Below, in pieces: positions 35,686-44,703 of a DNA stretch of 64,000 nucleotides. The notes under the pieces are model-generated. The model was not told the DNA's origin. It saw only the letters and a program-made list of their open reading frames with translations, and made no database searches. Every line of letters begins with the position of its first letter. Positions within the stretch are counted from its first letter, which is position 1. Source of the DNA: Streptomyces ferrugineus (lineage in GTDB: Bacteria > Actinomycetota > Actinomycetes > Streptomycetales > Streptomycetaceae); NCBI RefSeq assembly GCF_015160855.1, contig NZ_CP063373.1, forward strand, positions 5,270,001 to 5,334,000, written 5' to 3'. Both the position numbers and the translations under genes were made by a program.

Positions 35686-36228
35686 TCAGGCGGACGCATC
35701 GCGGTCGTCCCGGGAGTCGTCCCGGGGAAGCTGGAGGCGGACCTCAGTGCGACGGGTCGTTGCCGAGGGGCGGCTGTGGCCTTCTGAGTGCAGGGCTTGG
35801 CAGACGTCTTCCACCAATTCGACTATGTCCTCCGTGCCGTTCTCGACCTGCCCTTTGAGTGTGATGATCTCAGTGCGGATCTGGCGCAGATTGGTGCTGG
35901 CCAACTGGTCCCCGGTGACCGCCTTGCGTCCTTCCTGTGCCTCGGCGACAGCTGCCAGCAGATGGTCCAGTTCGCTTCGAGCGGTGCGGCATCTGTGGCG
36001 CAAGGGATTGAGGTCAGTGTCAATGGTTGAGGACCTACGGGCCTTGCGCAGCTCTTGCTCCAGTGCTCCGCAGAGTTGATGGAGAATTTGTGCGGCGGCC
36101 TGCAGCCTCTGGAGCTGCTCGACGTAGTTGGCCGCCCTCATCGCATTCTGGGAGGCTTGCAGGTGCTTACTCGTCGTTCTCTGCCAGTTCTCCAGGAACG
36201 CGGCTAGTGCGACGCTGTCTCTGCTCAC
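35686..36228 (-). CDS. Coiled-coil hypothetical protein
   Basis: A 180-residue, almost entirely helical protein with long coiled-coil stretches (about 1-60, and 65-140 in TARSELDHLLAAVAEAQEGR and TEIITLKGQVENGTEDIVEL). The C-terminus is polar and disordered. It starts with GTG 24 bases after the stop of the kinase-like gene, in the same direction, so the two are probably one operon. No known family is recognised. It may be an assembly or adaptor partner of the kinase-like protein. Confidence 0.65.
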   Translation of the reverse strand: MSRDSVALAAFLENWQRTTSKHLQASQNAMRAANYVEQLQRLQAAAQILHQLCGALEQELRKARRSSTIDTDLNPLRHRCRTARSELDHLLAAVAEAQEGRKAVTGDQLASTNLRQIRTEIITLKGQVENGTEDIVELVEDVCQALHSEGHSRPSATTRRTEVRLQLPRDDSRDDRDASA

Positions 36229-36252
36229 AGTGCGGCCGGGGCCGGGAGCTGC

Positions 36253-38406
36253 TCAGTCGACTTCGTCCGGCCAGAGCTCGTGACCGTAGCCGCGCAATCG
36301 TTGTCCGGCCGTTCGCAGCAGCTGGAGGATTTCCGCAGGCGGAGTGGTGGAGTCGAATTGGGACATCAGCTCTCCGCTCTCCGCGAGCTGGTTGCGCAGC
36401 AGTGTGGTGTCCAGGCCGGTCAGTGAGTTCGCAAGGCTGGCAGCTCTTTCGCAGAGCCGTTGGCCGAGAAAGGCCAATCGGGGGCCGCTCGCATCTGCGG
36501 GCAGGCGATCGATGGCACGCAGAAGTGAGGCCAGTTCGACAGCTGCGCCGCTCGTCCGTGGCGTAACGGGGAAGTGGAGCACTTGGGCTATGGAGGGCTC
36601 TCCTCGTTCCGATGGCGATGCGTCGCTGTCCTGGCCGGCATACACGGGCAACTCCTCCTTGGCGTCCCCGACGGGGGTAGCGGCAGGCTCGGTGAGGCTG
36701 CGCGGATCATCGCCTTCAGCGGGCGCGGGGGCAACAGCGGTCGGCTGCGTCTGGTGCTGCCCGGCCGCCGAGTCGCGGATGCTTGGCTGCGGCTCTGACT
36801 CTGTAGGCGTAGCACCGCGATCGGGAGAATCAAGAAGACCGGTCAATGCGGCGACGAAGGAACTGCGGGCTGTCGTCTTCGCTGCCTGGTCGTCGCTCCG
36901 ATCGTGAGCTGCTTGCAGGGCTTCGGCGGCTTGGAGCACCTTTGTGCACTGGTGATGGAAGGTGACGGCGGCGTCGGTGCGGTCACTGTGCTGTGCCAGG
37001 GTTGCCAGCCTGGCGCACCGATTGACGACGATGCGCAGGTTGTCGGCGAGCATGTTGTCGAAACGCGGGTCGGCGCAGCGTGTGCGCAGGTGCTGCAATC
37101 GCCGCCGGTGGCGGGCCAGTTCGGCGCGCAGTGCCGAAGGCAGCTCGTTGACGGCTTCGTCGGGAGCGGCAGGTTGAGCCGTGGTCTGGCCGTCAGGCGG
37201 CGCCTGTGCAGGGGGGTGGTCGGTGAGCGGTTCTGCGATGGACTGGAACGCTGCGCAGGCGCGGGCTGCCAGGCGCAGAAACCACAGTTGTTCATCTGCC
37301 TCGGCGCGGCGGGTGAGGAACATCAGCGCGCAGGCCTGCAGGGCCAGGAGGTACTGCGGTTGCCAGTCGGGGTGGGCGTAGTCGCGTTCCAGGCGCCAGG
37401 GGTCGGTGGCGGAGCGCAGGCGTTGGAGGGTGAAGAGCAGGCCGCTCGACACATAGCTCTCGGTGAGGCTGGTGGTGCCCCCGTCCGAGTCCAATAGGAG
37501 GGTCGCCAACTCGTCGCGTGCTTGCTCGCCCAGTCCGGTGAGGTGGTCGCAGACCAGGCACAGCATCAGGTGCACCGGGTCGCGCAGGAGCAGCCCTTTT
37601 TCCGTGAAACGTGACAGGTCGATGAGGCGGAAGGAATCGGGCACGAGCTCCGGCTTCTCAGCCACCATGATGTTGCCGGGATGCAGGTCGTAGTGCGCGC
37701 GGCCCAGGGCCACCGTGGGTGGTCTCAGACGGGCCAGCGGGGGACGGTCGGCGAAGGGGGTGGGGTTGGGCAGTGGGGTGGGCCATCCGGGCAGTTGCAC
37801 AGTGGAGTTGCGCACGGCGGAGCCAAGGAGCTGTGTGCTGGTGCGGGCCAGTTGGCTGTCAGGAGCGGCCCGGTGGCCCAGAGCCTCTTCGAGAAAGGCC
37901 TGAGCCGGCATCGTGTGGTTGGCACGCTCATCGGGATTCCACTCCTCGAAGATGGAGCGGATCACGGCGGCTGCCACTCGGGCTTTCCCCTCACCGGACG
38001 GGACGGCGCTCAGCGGGCTCAGGGGGTGCAGGCCACGCTCGTCGAGAGCAACTCGCAGGAACATCAGCCAGGTGCTGCCGACTCGGAGCGGCGGATAGAC
38101 CTGACGGATCAGGCGGCGTCGAGGAAAATCAAAAGCGGGCCCGCCCCGGTGGTAGTCCGGGCCCGACAGCCATGCGTTTTCGAGGTCAAGGGGTTCGGTG
38201 GCGGCCCCTTCATCGTCGGCGCAGAGCTTGAGCAGCAGCTTGTGCTGCCGGTGATCATCGTCGCCTTGGTGGTAGACGAAAGCGAGGCGGGCTCCGCTGC
38301 CACCGCCGGGAAGCTCTTTGGCGAAGGTGATCGTGCGTCGGCTGTTTTGCCACTGCTCCAGCTCAGCGGCAGCCACCTCGCCGAAGCACCTCAAGAACTC
38401 GCTCAT
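36253..38406 (-). CDS. APH/choline-kinase-like protein with helical C-terminal half
   Basis: A 717-residue protein. The N-terminal half has a kinase-like core: a candidate beta-3 lysine in KLLLKLC (about 60), a catalytic loop HYDLHPGNIMV (238-248) with Asp240 and Asn245, and the metal-binding Asp263 in RLIDLSRF. These match aminoglycoside-phosphotransferase-type enzymes and appear intact. From about 370 the protein is helical, with a Pro/Ala-rich linker (about 420-445 and 545-620) and a C-terminal helical bundle. The substrate is unknown. The start (MSEFLRCF) is chosen because upstream residues are Pro/Arg-rich read-through. It is divergent from the beta-helix membrane protein across 84 bp, so the regions share a control region. 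Confidence 0.7.
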   Translation of the reverse strand: MSEFLRCFGEVAAAELEQWQNSRRTITFAKELPGGGSGARLAFVYHQGDDDHRQHKLLLKLCADDEGAATEPLDLENAWLSGPDYHRGGPAFDFPRRRLIRQVYPPLRVGSTWLMFLRVALDERGLHPLSPLSAVPSGEGKARVAAAVIRSIFEEWNPDERANHTMPAQAFLEEALGHRAAPDSQLARTSTQLLGSAVRNSTVQLPGWPTPLPNPTPFADRPPLARLRPPTVALGRAHYDLHPGNIMVAEKPELVPDSFRLIDLSRFTEKGLLLRDPVHLMLCLVCDHLTGLGEQARDELATLLLDSDGGTTSLTESYVSSGLLFTLQRLRSATDPWRLERDYAHPDWQPQYLLALQACALMFLTRRAEADEQLWFLRLAARACAAFQSIAEPLTDHPPAQAPPDGQTTAQPAAPDEAVNELPSALRAELARHRRRLQHLRTRCADPRFDNMLADNLRIVVNRCARLATLAQHSDRTDAAVTFHHQCTKVLQAAEALQAAHDRSDDQAAKTTARSSFVAALTGLLDSPDRGATPTESEPQPSIRDSAAGQHQTQPTAVAPAPAEGDDPRSLTEPAATPVGDAKEELPVYAGQDSDASPSERGEPSIAQVLHFPVTPRTSGAAVELASLLRAIDRLPADASGPRLAFLGQRLCERAASLANSLTGLDTTLLRNQLAESGELMSQFDSTTPPAEILQLLRTAGQRLRGYGHELWPDEVD

Positions 38407-38490
38407 GTCCACAGTCTGTCCGAATAGAGGCCAAGGCGGCGCCAGTTGTGGTGCGATGCTGCGGAAGGTGAGCACCAGGGGGATGCGGGG

Positions 38491-39957
38491 ATGGCATGGA
38501 CAGGGGCGATGCGCCGGGTGCAGCGCGCTGCGGCGCGGGGCAGACCCATCAGCGCGCAGGCTCTTCAGCAGGCGGTAGCCGAGCACGATCCGGGCTTGGG
38601 ACCGTGCCGCATCCAAGGTGCGCGCGTGGTCGGGCCGGTGGAACTATCCCACCGCCAGCTGGAGTTCGGACTGGAGCTTGTTCGATGCCGGTTTCTCGGC
38701 CCGGTTGATCTGCGTGGACTGTCCGCGACCTCACTCGATCTGAGCGGCTCAACTGTGCCTGCGCTGCTGGCGGATGGACTCGCCGTGGACGGGGATGTCC
38801 GCCTGTCGGGATGTGTCGTCGGCACGAGGCCTGGTGAGCCCATGGCGTTGGGCACCGAGGCGGCTGTCGTACGCGACGCTGCGCAGGGCCCGCACCGGGT
38901 GGCAGAGCCGTCCGCCGAGGCGCCACTGCGCCTGGCGGACGCCCGGATTGCGGGCAGTCTTGCGGCAGAGGGACTGCGGCTGCACTCCAGCGGACTGTGG
39001 TCCGTGTTCGCTCCCCGCCTGCGGGTCGACGGCGCAGTGCAAGGGCGTGGGCTTGAGGCCACCGGCGCGGTGTATCTGCGCGATGCCCGAATAGCGCACG
39101 CGGTGTACTTCAATGCGGCGCAGGTGGGCGGGATCGACGCCACCGGCCTCTCTTGCGGTCGCGGGTTCTATGCCGACTGGGGTTTCCACTCCCGCGGCCA
39201 GATCCTGTTGCGAGGAGCAGTGGTCGAATCGGTGGTGACGTTTCACGACGCCACCCTTGCCGGGCCGCGCGGGGAGCTGATCCTGAGCCGACTGATGACG
39301 CCGCGGCTGCGTCTTGACCTGCGGGACGCCCCGTCGGGCCGCGTCGTGCTGCGGGACGCGACGGTGGGGGCTCTGGTCGACGACGCCTCCACTTGGCCCG
39401 CAGCGGGCCGACTGGACATCGAGGGACTGGTCTACAGGCGTCTGGGCTCCATCGCACCGCTGTCCGTGAAGGACCGGCTGGCCTGGCTCGCCCTGGACCG
39501 GGAGGCCGGAGTGAGCGTCTTCGAGCAGCTGGCCGCCTCCTACCAGACCGCGGGTGACGAGCGGGCGGTCAGAACCGTGCGGCATGCCCGCGAGCGGCAT
39601 CTGCGGCGGGGGGATCGGTTCACCGGCCGGATCTGGGGTGCGGTGCAGGATGTCCTGTTCGGCTATGGGTACGCCCCCCGGCGGGCGTTGCTGTGGTTGC
39701 TGGCGCTGGTGGCGGCCGGTTCGGGCTGGTTCTCGGTACATGCGCCGGCGCCGGTGGGCGGGTTGGGGCAGCGGGCTTTCGATCCGGTGCTGTACTGCTT
39801 GGATTTGCTGATACCGGTCGTTTCGCTGGGCTATCGCTCGGCCTTTGACCCGGTCGGCTGGGACAAGGCGGTCGCCGTGTTTTTGATCGTGTCGGGATGG
39901 GTGTTGGCCACCGCGGTCATCTCGGGGGCCAGCCGAGCGTTGGGGCGCGGGCCATAG
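38491..39957 (+). CDS. Beta-helix (pentapeptide-like) membrane protein
   Basis: A 488-residue protein. Residues ~40-330 consist of short beta-helical repeats (VDLRGLSATSLDLSGSTVPA, LRLADARIAGSLAAEGLRLH, VYLRDARIAHAVYFNAAQVG), like pentapeptide/bactofilin-type solenoids. The C-terminal third has membrane helices: ALLWLLALVAAGSGWF, a reentrant FDPVLYCLDLLIPVVSLGYR and AVAVFLIVSGWVLATAVISG. Similar Streptomyces proteins are often labelled membrane-associated oxidoreductase, but no redox motif is visible. The solenoid would face the cytoplasm and could bind partners. The ATG follows GCGGGG. A terminator-like hairpin follows. Confidence 0.7.
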   Translation: MAWTGAMRRVQRAAARGRPISAQALQQAVAEHDPGLGPCRIQGARVVGPVELSHRQLEFGLELVRCRFLGPVDLRGLSATSLDLSGSTVPALLADGLAVDGDVRLSGCVVGTRPGEPMALGTEAAVVRDAAQGPHRVAEPSAEAPLRLADARIAGSLAAEGLRLHSSGLWSVFAPRLRVDGAVQGRGLEATGAVYLRDARIAHAVYFNAAQVGGIDATGLSCGRGFYADWGFHSRGQILLRGAVVESVVTFHDATLAGPRGELILSRLMTPRLRLDLRDAPSGRVVLRDATVGALVDDASTWPAAGRLDIEGLVYRRLGSIAPLSVKDRLAWLALDREAGVSVFEQLAASYQTAGDERAVRTVRHARERHLRRGDRFTGRIWGAVQDVLFGYGYAPRRALLWLLALVAAGSGWFSVHAPAPVGGLGQRAFDPVLYCLDLLIPVVSLGYRSAFDPVGWDKAVAVFLIVSGWVLATAVISGASRALGRGP

Positions 39958-39975
39958 TTGGGGCGAGGGCCATAG

Positions 39976-40004
39976 GGGGCGCGCGTGAATCGGTAGCGCG
40001 CCCC
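39976..40004 (+). terminator. GC-rich hairpin after the beta-helix gene
   Basis: Nine-bp stem GGGGCGCGC / GCGCGCCCC with an 11-base loop, 18 bases after the stop. TTTT at about 40016 and a run of seven T at about 40032 lie downstream, closer to a classical terminator than others in the window. It lies upstream of the 40189 gene. Confidence 0.65.
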
Positions 40005-40188
40005 GTTGCGCGCCCTTTTCTGCTGCAGTGCGCCCTCTTTTTTTGTCGCCCTGCGGGGCGAAACCGGTCCGGTGCACGGCAGCGTTGTGTGTTCCATACG
40101 CAACGCACGGGGCGCCTACGGAAAGCTGGTGGACGAGCAGTTGAGCTTTTCGGGCCGTAGTCGGCACCCGAACCAACCAGAGGTACGG

Positions 40189-41211
40189 ATGAGCGAGAGC
40201 GACGACGAGTACTGGGTCGACCTGGTCCAGGACGACGACCTGCTGGGGGGCGCCTTCCTGGTCACCCGCTACTACGCGATGACGCTCACCGACTGTGTCG
40301 CCTCGCTCGAGGTGGGCGACCCCGTGGTGCTGCGCATGGTCGACGAAGCCGGCACCGACGTGCGCGGTGAGATCGTCGACCTGCAGCCCGAAGCCGGTCT
40401 CGCGCTGATCTCTGTCATCGCCCACCCCGGCCAGTGCCTTCCCACCCCGCGCATGGACCACGCGACCAAGGGCGATGACTGGCGCGCCCCGTACACGCCT
40501 CCCCGCGTGCGCCGGCCGCTGCGAGGGACGGTCGACGACGTCGTGCACGACCATCCGCAGGAGGGCCCGTGCCGCATCGCCATTCATCTCGCCACCGATA
40601 CGCGGGTGCGCAACCATGCCGCCTTCGGCGGCGGACCCGTCGAACGGATCATCGACGAAACGGAGGGGGCTCCCCTGGTCGGCGTGCTGATGTCGCCCGC
40701 CTCACCACGGTTCTCGCACAGTCCGCCCCACGGGGTGATCGCCACGTCGATCGACAGTGCGATGGAGGCCTTCCCCGGCCTGTCCGCCCTGGGACTGGCC
40801 ACCAGCCTGATCGCCGGCGAGTCCCCGTCGTGCCCGCCCGACACGGCGTTGGTCCCGGCACACAGCGCCGCGCTGGCGCAGAAAGAGACGGTGCCCGAGA
40901 CGGCCGTGCACACCGGGATGCATCTTGAGCCCCCGCCCGAACACCGCGAAGGAGATTCCAACGCCGCCGTGCTGGACATATCACCCACGGCAGAACTCTC
41001 CACGTGGTCACCGCAAGAGATCAGAGACCCGGTGCTGAACGCACTGTGCGCCCGAACAGAAGACTATCTGCGTTTTCTCGACCATCTCAGCGACACAGAA
41101 CTGGTCGAATCACTCGACCTGGATCCATTCCGCGTACGGTCGGTAGGCGACCTCACAGACGCGCTACGCGCCCTCCAACTGCCCGCCGGCGACGAAGGAG
41201 GTGAAGCATGA
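40189..41211 (+). CDS. Pseudo-trypsin-like protein, first gene of the S1-fusion pair
   Basis: A 340-residue protein behind AGAGGT. The N-terminal ~210 residues have the layout of a trypsin-like fold: GAFLVTRYYAMTLTDCVASL stands where serine proteases read FLVT...TAAHCV, DVRGEIVDLQPEAGLALISV where the Asp strand lies, and GAPLVGVLMSP where GxSG would be. All three catalytic residues appear replaced, so it would be a non-enzymatic relative (inference). The C-terminus (LSTWSPQEIRDPVLNALCAR to DLTDALRALQLP) is helical and death-fold-like in size. Its stop overlaps the next start as ATGA, so the TPR-S1 protein is made from the same mRNA by coupled translation. Confidence 0.65.
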   Translation: MSESDDEYWVDLVQDDDLLGGAFLVTRYYAMTLTDCVASLEVGDPVVLRMVDEAGTDVRGEIVDLQPEAGLALISVIAHPGQCLPTPRMDHATKGDDWRAPYTPPRVRRPLRGTVDDVVHDHPQEGPCRIAIHLATDTRVRNHAAFGGGPVERIIDETEGAPLVGVLMSPASPRFSHSPPHGVIATSIDSAMEAFPGLSALGLATSLIAGESPSCPPDTALVPAHSAALAQKETVPETAVHTGMHLEPPPEHREGDSNAAVLDISPTAELSTWSPQEIRDPVLNALCARTEDYLRFLDHLSDTELVESLDLDPFRVRSVGDLTDALRALQLPAGDEGGEA

Positions 41212-44060
41212 TCAATTCATACGAAGACGCCGTGGCACACGCCGAAGAGGCCCTGCGTGAGACCCGCAGCACCGCTGTGCCCGACTCGCTGAAGATGTTC
41301 ACCGACCGGTGCGCCGCCGGAGACATGCCCGTCTCCGACACCAATCTCACCTTCGTCTTGAGACTGGCATGGCTTCTGTATCAGATGGGACTGCACACCG
41401 CCTCGCACTCCCTGGTTCGGCGTCTGGTCACCGATCCCCCGCAGGGCTATCCCCCCGGCGGCGATCCCAACCGCTGCGCGGTGCTGCTCACCTGCCTTGG
41501 CCACCCTGACGAGGCACAGCGTCTACTGACCGGCAAGCACGATACGGACACGGCCCGGGACGCCGAGCCGGGCGCGGGCAGCGCTGCCACCCAAGCACAC
41601 ACGTCGCCGGCAGACACACCCCACACCGCTGCGAAGCCCACCGACCCCGGTCAACCGGACTGGGACGCCGTGCGGACCCTGGCCAACCTCGCCGCCATCA
41701 GTGCCGGCACGCGGCTGCCGCAGCGAGCGGCACACTGGCTGGCTCGGACCGACCGCCTCCTCGACACAGCCGACACCCTGCCCGTCGACATCCGCCAACT
41801 CCTGGCCGGCGTACGTGTCTTCCTGGCCCGCAGCACCCCATCCGGCCCGCCGCGTGACGCGGCCGCGACCGAGTTCAACCGTGCGTCACTGGCCGCCATC
41901 GCAGCGCTGGATCCCCGCGACCCGCAGGGTTACCTGCTCGTGGCCCAGCTCGCGCTGGCCGCCATCGAAGACGCCCGCGACAGCCAGGCCAGCGACCGCC
42001 TCGAGCACGCAGCGGGCGTACTGGAAGCAGCCAGTCAGCGGCTGTCCGCCATGCTCGGCGCCGACCATCCGCGGGCCCTGGTGGTGCAGGGCAAACTCGC
42101 CGCAGTCCACGTCGAATGCGCGCGGGCGGCCCAATCGCCGCTCCGGCTGCGCAAGGCCACCGCCCACCTGGCCTTCATCAGCACACGCCTCAACCGGCAC
42201 GTGGGCGCGCGCCACCCCCAGGCACTCGCCGCGGCCGGCAACCTCGCCGTCGCCCGGCTCGAATGCGCACGCTCCGGCCACGACCGGACACAGGCCGACA
42301 ACATCCTGCAGGACCTGTATCTGCAATGGCGCAGCCTGGCGACGCTGGTGGGAGACGACCACCCCGTCGTGCAATTGGCCCAGGCCTCGTACCAGGTCTG
42401 CCAGACCCTGACGGAGAAGATCACCGCGGGCCGGGCCGGTCTCGCCCTCTCCTCCCCTGCCGGATACACGCCCACCACCCGCGCAGCACTTCTCGCCCCC
42501 TCAGCCACCGCATCCTGGCCCGTCACCACCCCCTCACGCACTGCGCTGACCGCCTCGAGCGCCGCCACCCAGTTGCATCAGACCCCCACCCTGGCACCGC
42601 AGGTAGCGGTCAACGACATCGGTAACGAGGAAGCTTTCCTCGCCGCGATCGACGAGACGATCAAGTACTTCAACGACGGCGACATCGTCGACGGCGTCAT
42701 CGTGAAGGTCGACCGGGACGAGGTCCTGCTCGACATCGGTTACAAGACCGAAGGTGTCATCCCGAGCCGCGAGCTCTCGATCAAGCACGACGTCGACCCG
42801 AACGAGGTCGTCGCCGTCGGTGACGAGATCGAGGCCCTGGTCCTCCAGAAGGAGGACAAGGAAGGCCGCCTGATCCTCTCGAAGAAGCGCGCCCAGTACG
42901 AGCGTGCCTGGGGCACCATCGAGAAGATCAAGGAAGAGGACGGCATCGTCACCGGTACCGTCATCGAGGTCGTCAAGGGTGGTCTCATCCTCGACATCGG
43001 CCTCCGTGGCTTCCTGCCGGCCTCCCTGGTGGAGATGCGCCGCGTCCGCGACCTCCAGCCCTATGTGGGCAAGGAGCTCGAGGCGAAGATCATCGAGCTG
43101 GACAAGAACCGCAACAACGTGGTCCTGTCCCGCCGTGCCTGGCTGGAGCAGACCCAGTCCGAGGTCCGCCAGACGTTCCTCACCACCCTGCAGAAGGGTC
43201 AGGTCCGCTCCGGCGTGGTCTCCTCGATCGTCAACTTCGGTGCCTTCGTGGACCTGGGTGGCGTCGACGGTCTGGTCCACGTCTCCGAGCTGTCCTGGAA
43301 GCACATCGACCACCCCTCCGAGGTGGTCGAGGTGGGCCAGGAGGTCACCGTCGAGGTCCTGGACGTCGACATGGACCGCGAGCGTGTCTCCCTGTCGCTG
43401 AAGGCGACCCAGGAAGACCCGTGGCAGCAGTTCGCCCGCACCCACCAGATCGGCCAGGTCGTGCCCGGCAAGGTCACCAAGCTGGTGCCGTTCGGTGCGT
43501 TCGTCCGCGTCGACGAGGGCATCGAGGGTCTGGTGCACATCTCCGAGCTGGCCGAGCGCCACGTGGAGATCCCGGAGCAGGTCGTCCAGGTCAACGACGA
43601 GATCTTCGTCAAGGTCATCGACATCGACCTCGAGCGCCGTCGTATCAGCCTCTCGCTGAAGCAGGCCAACGAGTCCTTCGGTGCCGACCCGGCCTCGGTC
43701 GAGTTCGACCCGACCCTGTACGGCATGGCCGCGTCGTACGACGACCAGGGCAACTACATCTACCCCGAGGGCTTCGACCCCGAGACCAACGACTGGCTCG
43801 AGGGCTACGAGAAGCAGCGCGAGGAGTGGGAGCGCCAGTACGCCGAGGCGCAGCAGCGCTTCGAGCAGCACCAGCAGCAGGTCATCAAGTCCCGCGAGGC
43901 CGACGCGGCGGCTGCCGCCGAGGGCGGCGACACCGCGGGTGCGGCTCCGGCCGCGGGTGGCGGTTCGTACTCCTCCGAGGGCGCCGACCAGTTCGGCGCG
44001 CTGGCCTCGGACGAGGCGCTTGCCGCGCTGCGCGAGAAGCTCGCCGGCGGCCAACGGTGA
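41208..44060 (+). CDS. rpsA: TPR-like domain fused to complete ribosomal protein S1
   Basis: A 950-residue fusion. Residues 1-460 are helical; three TPR-like units are marked by LGADHPRALVVQGKLAAVHV, VGARHPQALAAAGNLAVARL and VGDDHPVVQLAQASYQVC, followed by a Ser/Thr/Pro linker. From Gln465 (PQVAVNDIGNEEAFLAAIDE) the protein is an entire actinobacterial S1 with four S1/OB domains (openings DGDIVDGVIVKV, EDGIVTGTVIEV, KGQVRSGVVSSI, IGQVVPGKVTKL) and the acidic YEKQREEWERQYAEAQQRFE tail to the family terminus LREKLAGG. S1 brings mRNA to the 30S ribosome. The S1 half uses ribosomal-type codons (many GGT) unlike the N-terminal half, showing two origins. It overlaps the upstream gene by ATGA. It may be a second S1 copy used as sensor, decoy or ribosome-targeting module. 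Confidence 0.9.
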   Translation: MINSYEDAVAHAEEALRETRSTAVPDSLKMFTDRCAAGDMPVSDTNLTFVLRLAWLLYQMGLHTASHSLVRRLVTDPPQGYPPGGDPNRCAVLLTCLGHPDEAQRLLTGKHDTDTARDAEPGAGSAATQAHTSPADTPHTAAKPTDPGQPDWDAVRTLANLAAISAGTRLPQRAAHWLARTDRLLDTADTLPVDIRQLLAGVRVFLARSTPSGPPRDAAATEFNRASLAAIAALDPRDPQGYLLVAQLALAAIEDARDSQASDRLEHAAGVLEAASQRLSAMLGADHPRALVVQGKLAAVHVECARAAQSPLRLRKATAHLAFISTRLNRHVGARHPQALAAAGNLAVARLECARSGHDRTQADNILQDLYLQWRSLATLVGDDHPVVQLAQASYQVCQTLTEKITAGRAGLALSSPAGYTPTTRAALLAPSATASWPVTTPSRTALTASSAATQLHQTPTLAPQVAVNDIGNEEAFLAAIDETIKYFNDGDIVDGVIVKVDRDEVLLDIGYKTEGVIPSRELSIKHDVDPNEVVAVGDEIEALVLQKEDKEGRLILSKKRAQYERAWGTIEKIKEEDGIVTGTVIEVVKGGLILDIGLRGFLPASLVEMRRVRDLQPYVGKELEAKIIELDKNRNNVVLSRRAWLEQTQSEVRQTFLTTLQKGQVRSGVVSSIVNFGAFVDLGGVDGLVHVSELSWKHIDHPSEVVEVGQEVTVEVLDVDMDRERVSLSLKATQEDPWQQFARTHQIGQVVPGKVTKLVPFGAFVRVDEGIEGLVHISELAERHVEIPEQVVQVNDEIFVKVIDIDLERRRISLSLKQANESFGADPASVEFDPTLYGMAASYDDQGNYIYPEGFDPETNDWLEGYEKQREEWERQYAEAQQRFEQHQQQVIKSREADAAAAAEGGDTAGAAPAAGGGSYSSEGADQFGALASDEALAALREKLAGGQR

Positions 44061-44089
44061 ACTGCCACAACACTGCCCGATCTTGGCGG

Positions 44090-44500
44090 CTCATCCCAAC
44101 TGCCGTGCTACGCGACGGAGTTGGAGTTCGGCGCGGTGGCCATGGTTGGGGCGGTCGAGGAGATGGCCGTTCCACCAGGCGTTGAGTCGGATGTGGTTGA
44201 GGGCGCCGGCGGTGTGGTCGAGGTGGGTCTTCGCGAGGCCGCGGTAGCGGGCTCGGGGCAGGCCGGTGGTGTGCGTGGCCTGGCGCTTGGTGCCCTCGGC
44301 GCCTGCGCGGAGCGCACAGTCGCGCGCTGCCGGGTCCCGTCCTGTCGCCGGGCGCAGGCTGTGCGGATGAGTCCAAGGCGGCGAAGGCGACGACGGTCCT
44401 TGGCTACGGCCTCCCGGACGACGTCGTTCCAGGTGGCGCTGATCTTCTCGGCCGGACAGACGACTCGCTCGCGATGCCAGTCGCTTCCGGCAGGAGGCTC
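44090..44500 (-). pseudogene. IS1182-family transposase fragment
   Basis: C-terminal sequence in more than one frame: DWHRERVVCPAEKISATWND, then RQATHTTGLPRARYRGLAKT and LDHTAGALNHIRLNAWWNGH. These match the zinc-like and C-terminal blocks of IS1182 transposases. It starts 30 bases after the S1-fusion stop on the opposite strand. No intact ends are seen. Confidence 0.7.
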
Positions 44501-44703
44501 CGGCTCCTGCCCCCTTCGGAGACCAGGTCCTGCACGTTGAGGAAGTCGGCCTGGCATTCGCACACTGCTTGCGAGTTCGACTCCGGCATGTCTGGAGCGG
44601 GCAGGTGAGTGTCCCGGTTCGGAGAGTGGTCCAGGAAGGCAACAGCAACGGCGGCGCAAGCGAGGCTGGTGATCAGCCTGACGGCGCGGTGCGGATGGTT
44701 TCC

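Noticed and set aside
42534..44054. 506-codon minus-strand frame antisense to the S1 fusion
   Set aside because: Leu/Asp/Val-rich shadow of the strongly biased ribosomal codons; no start context.
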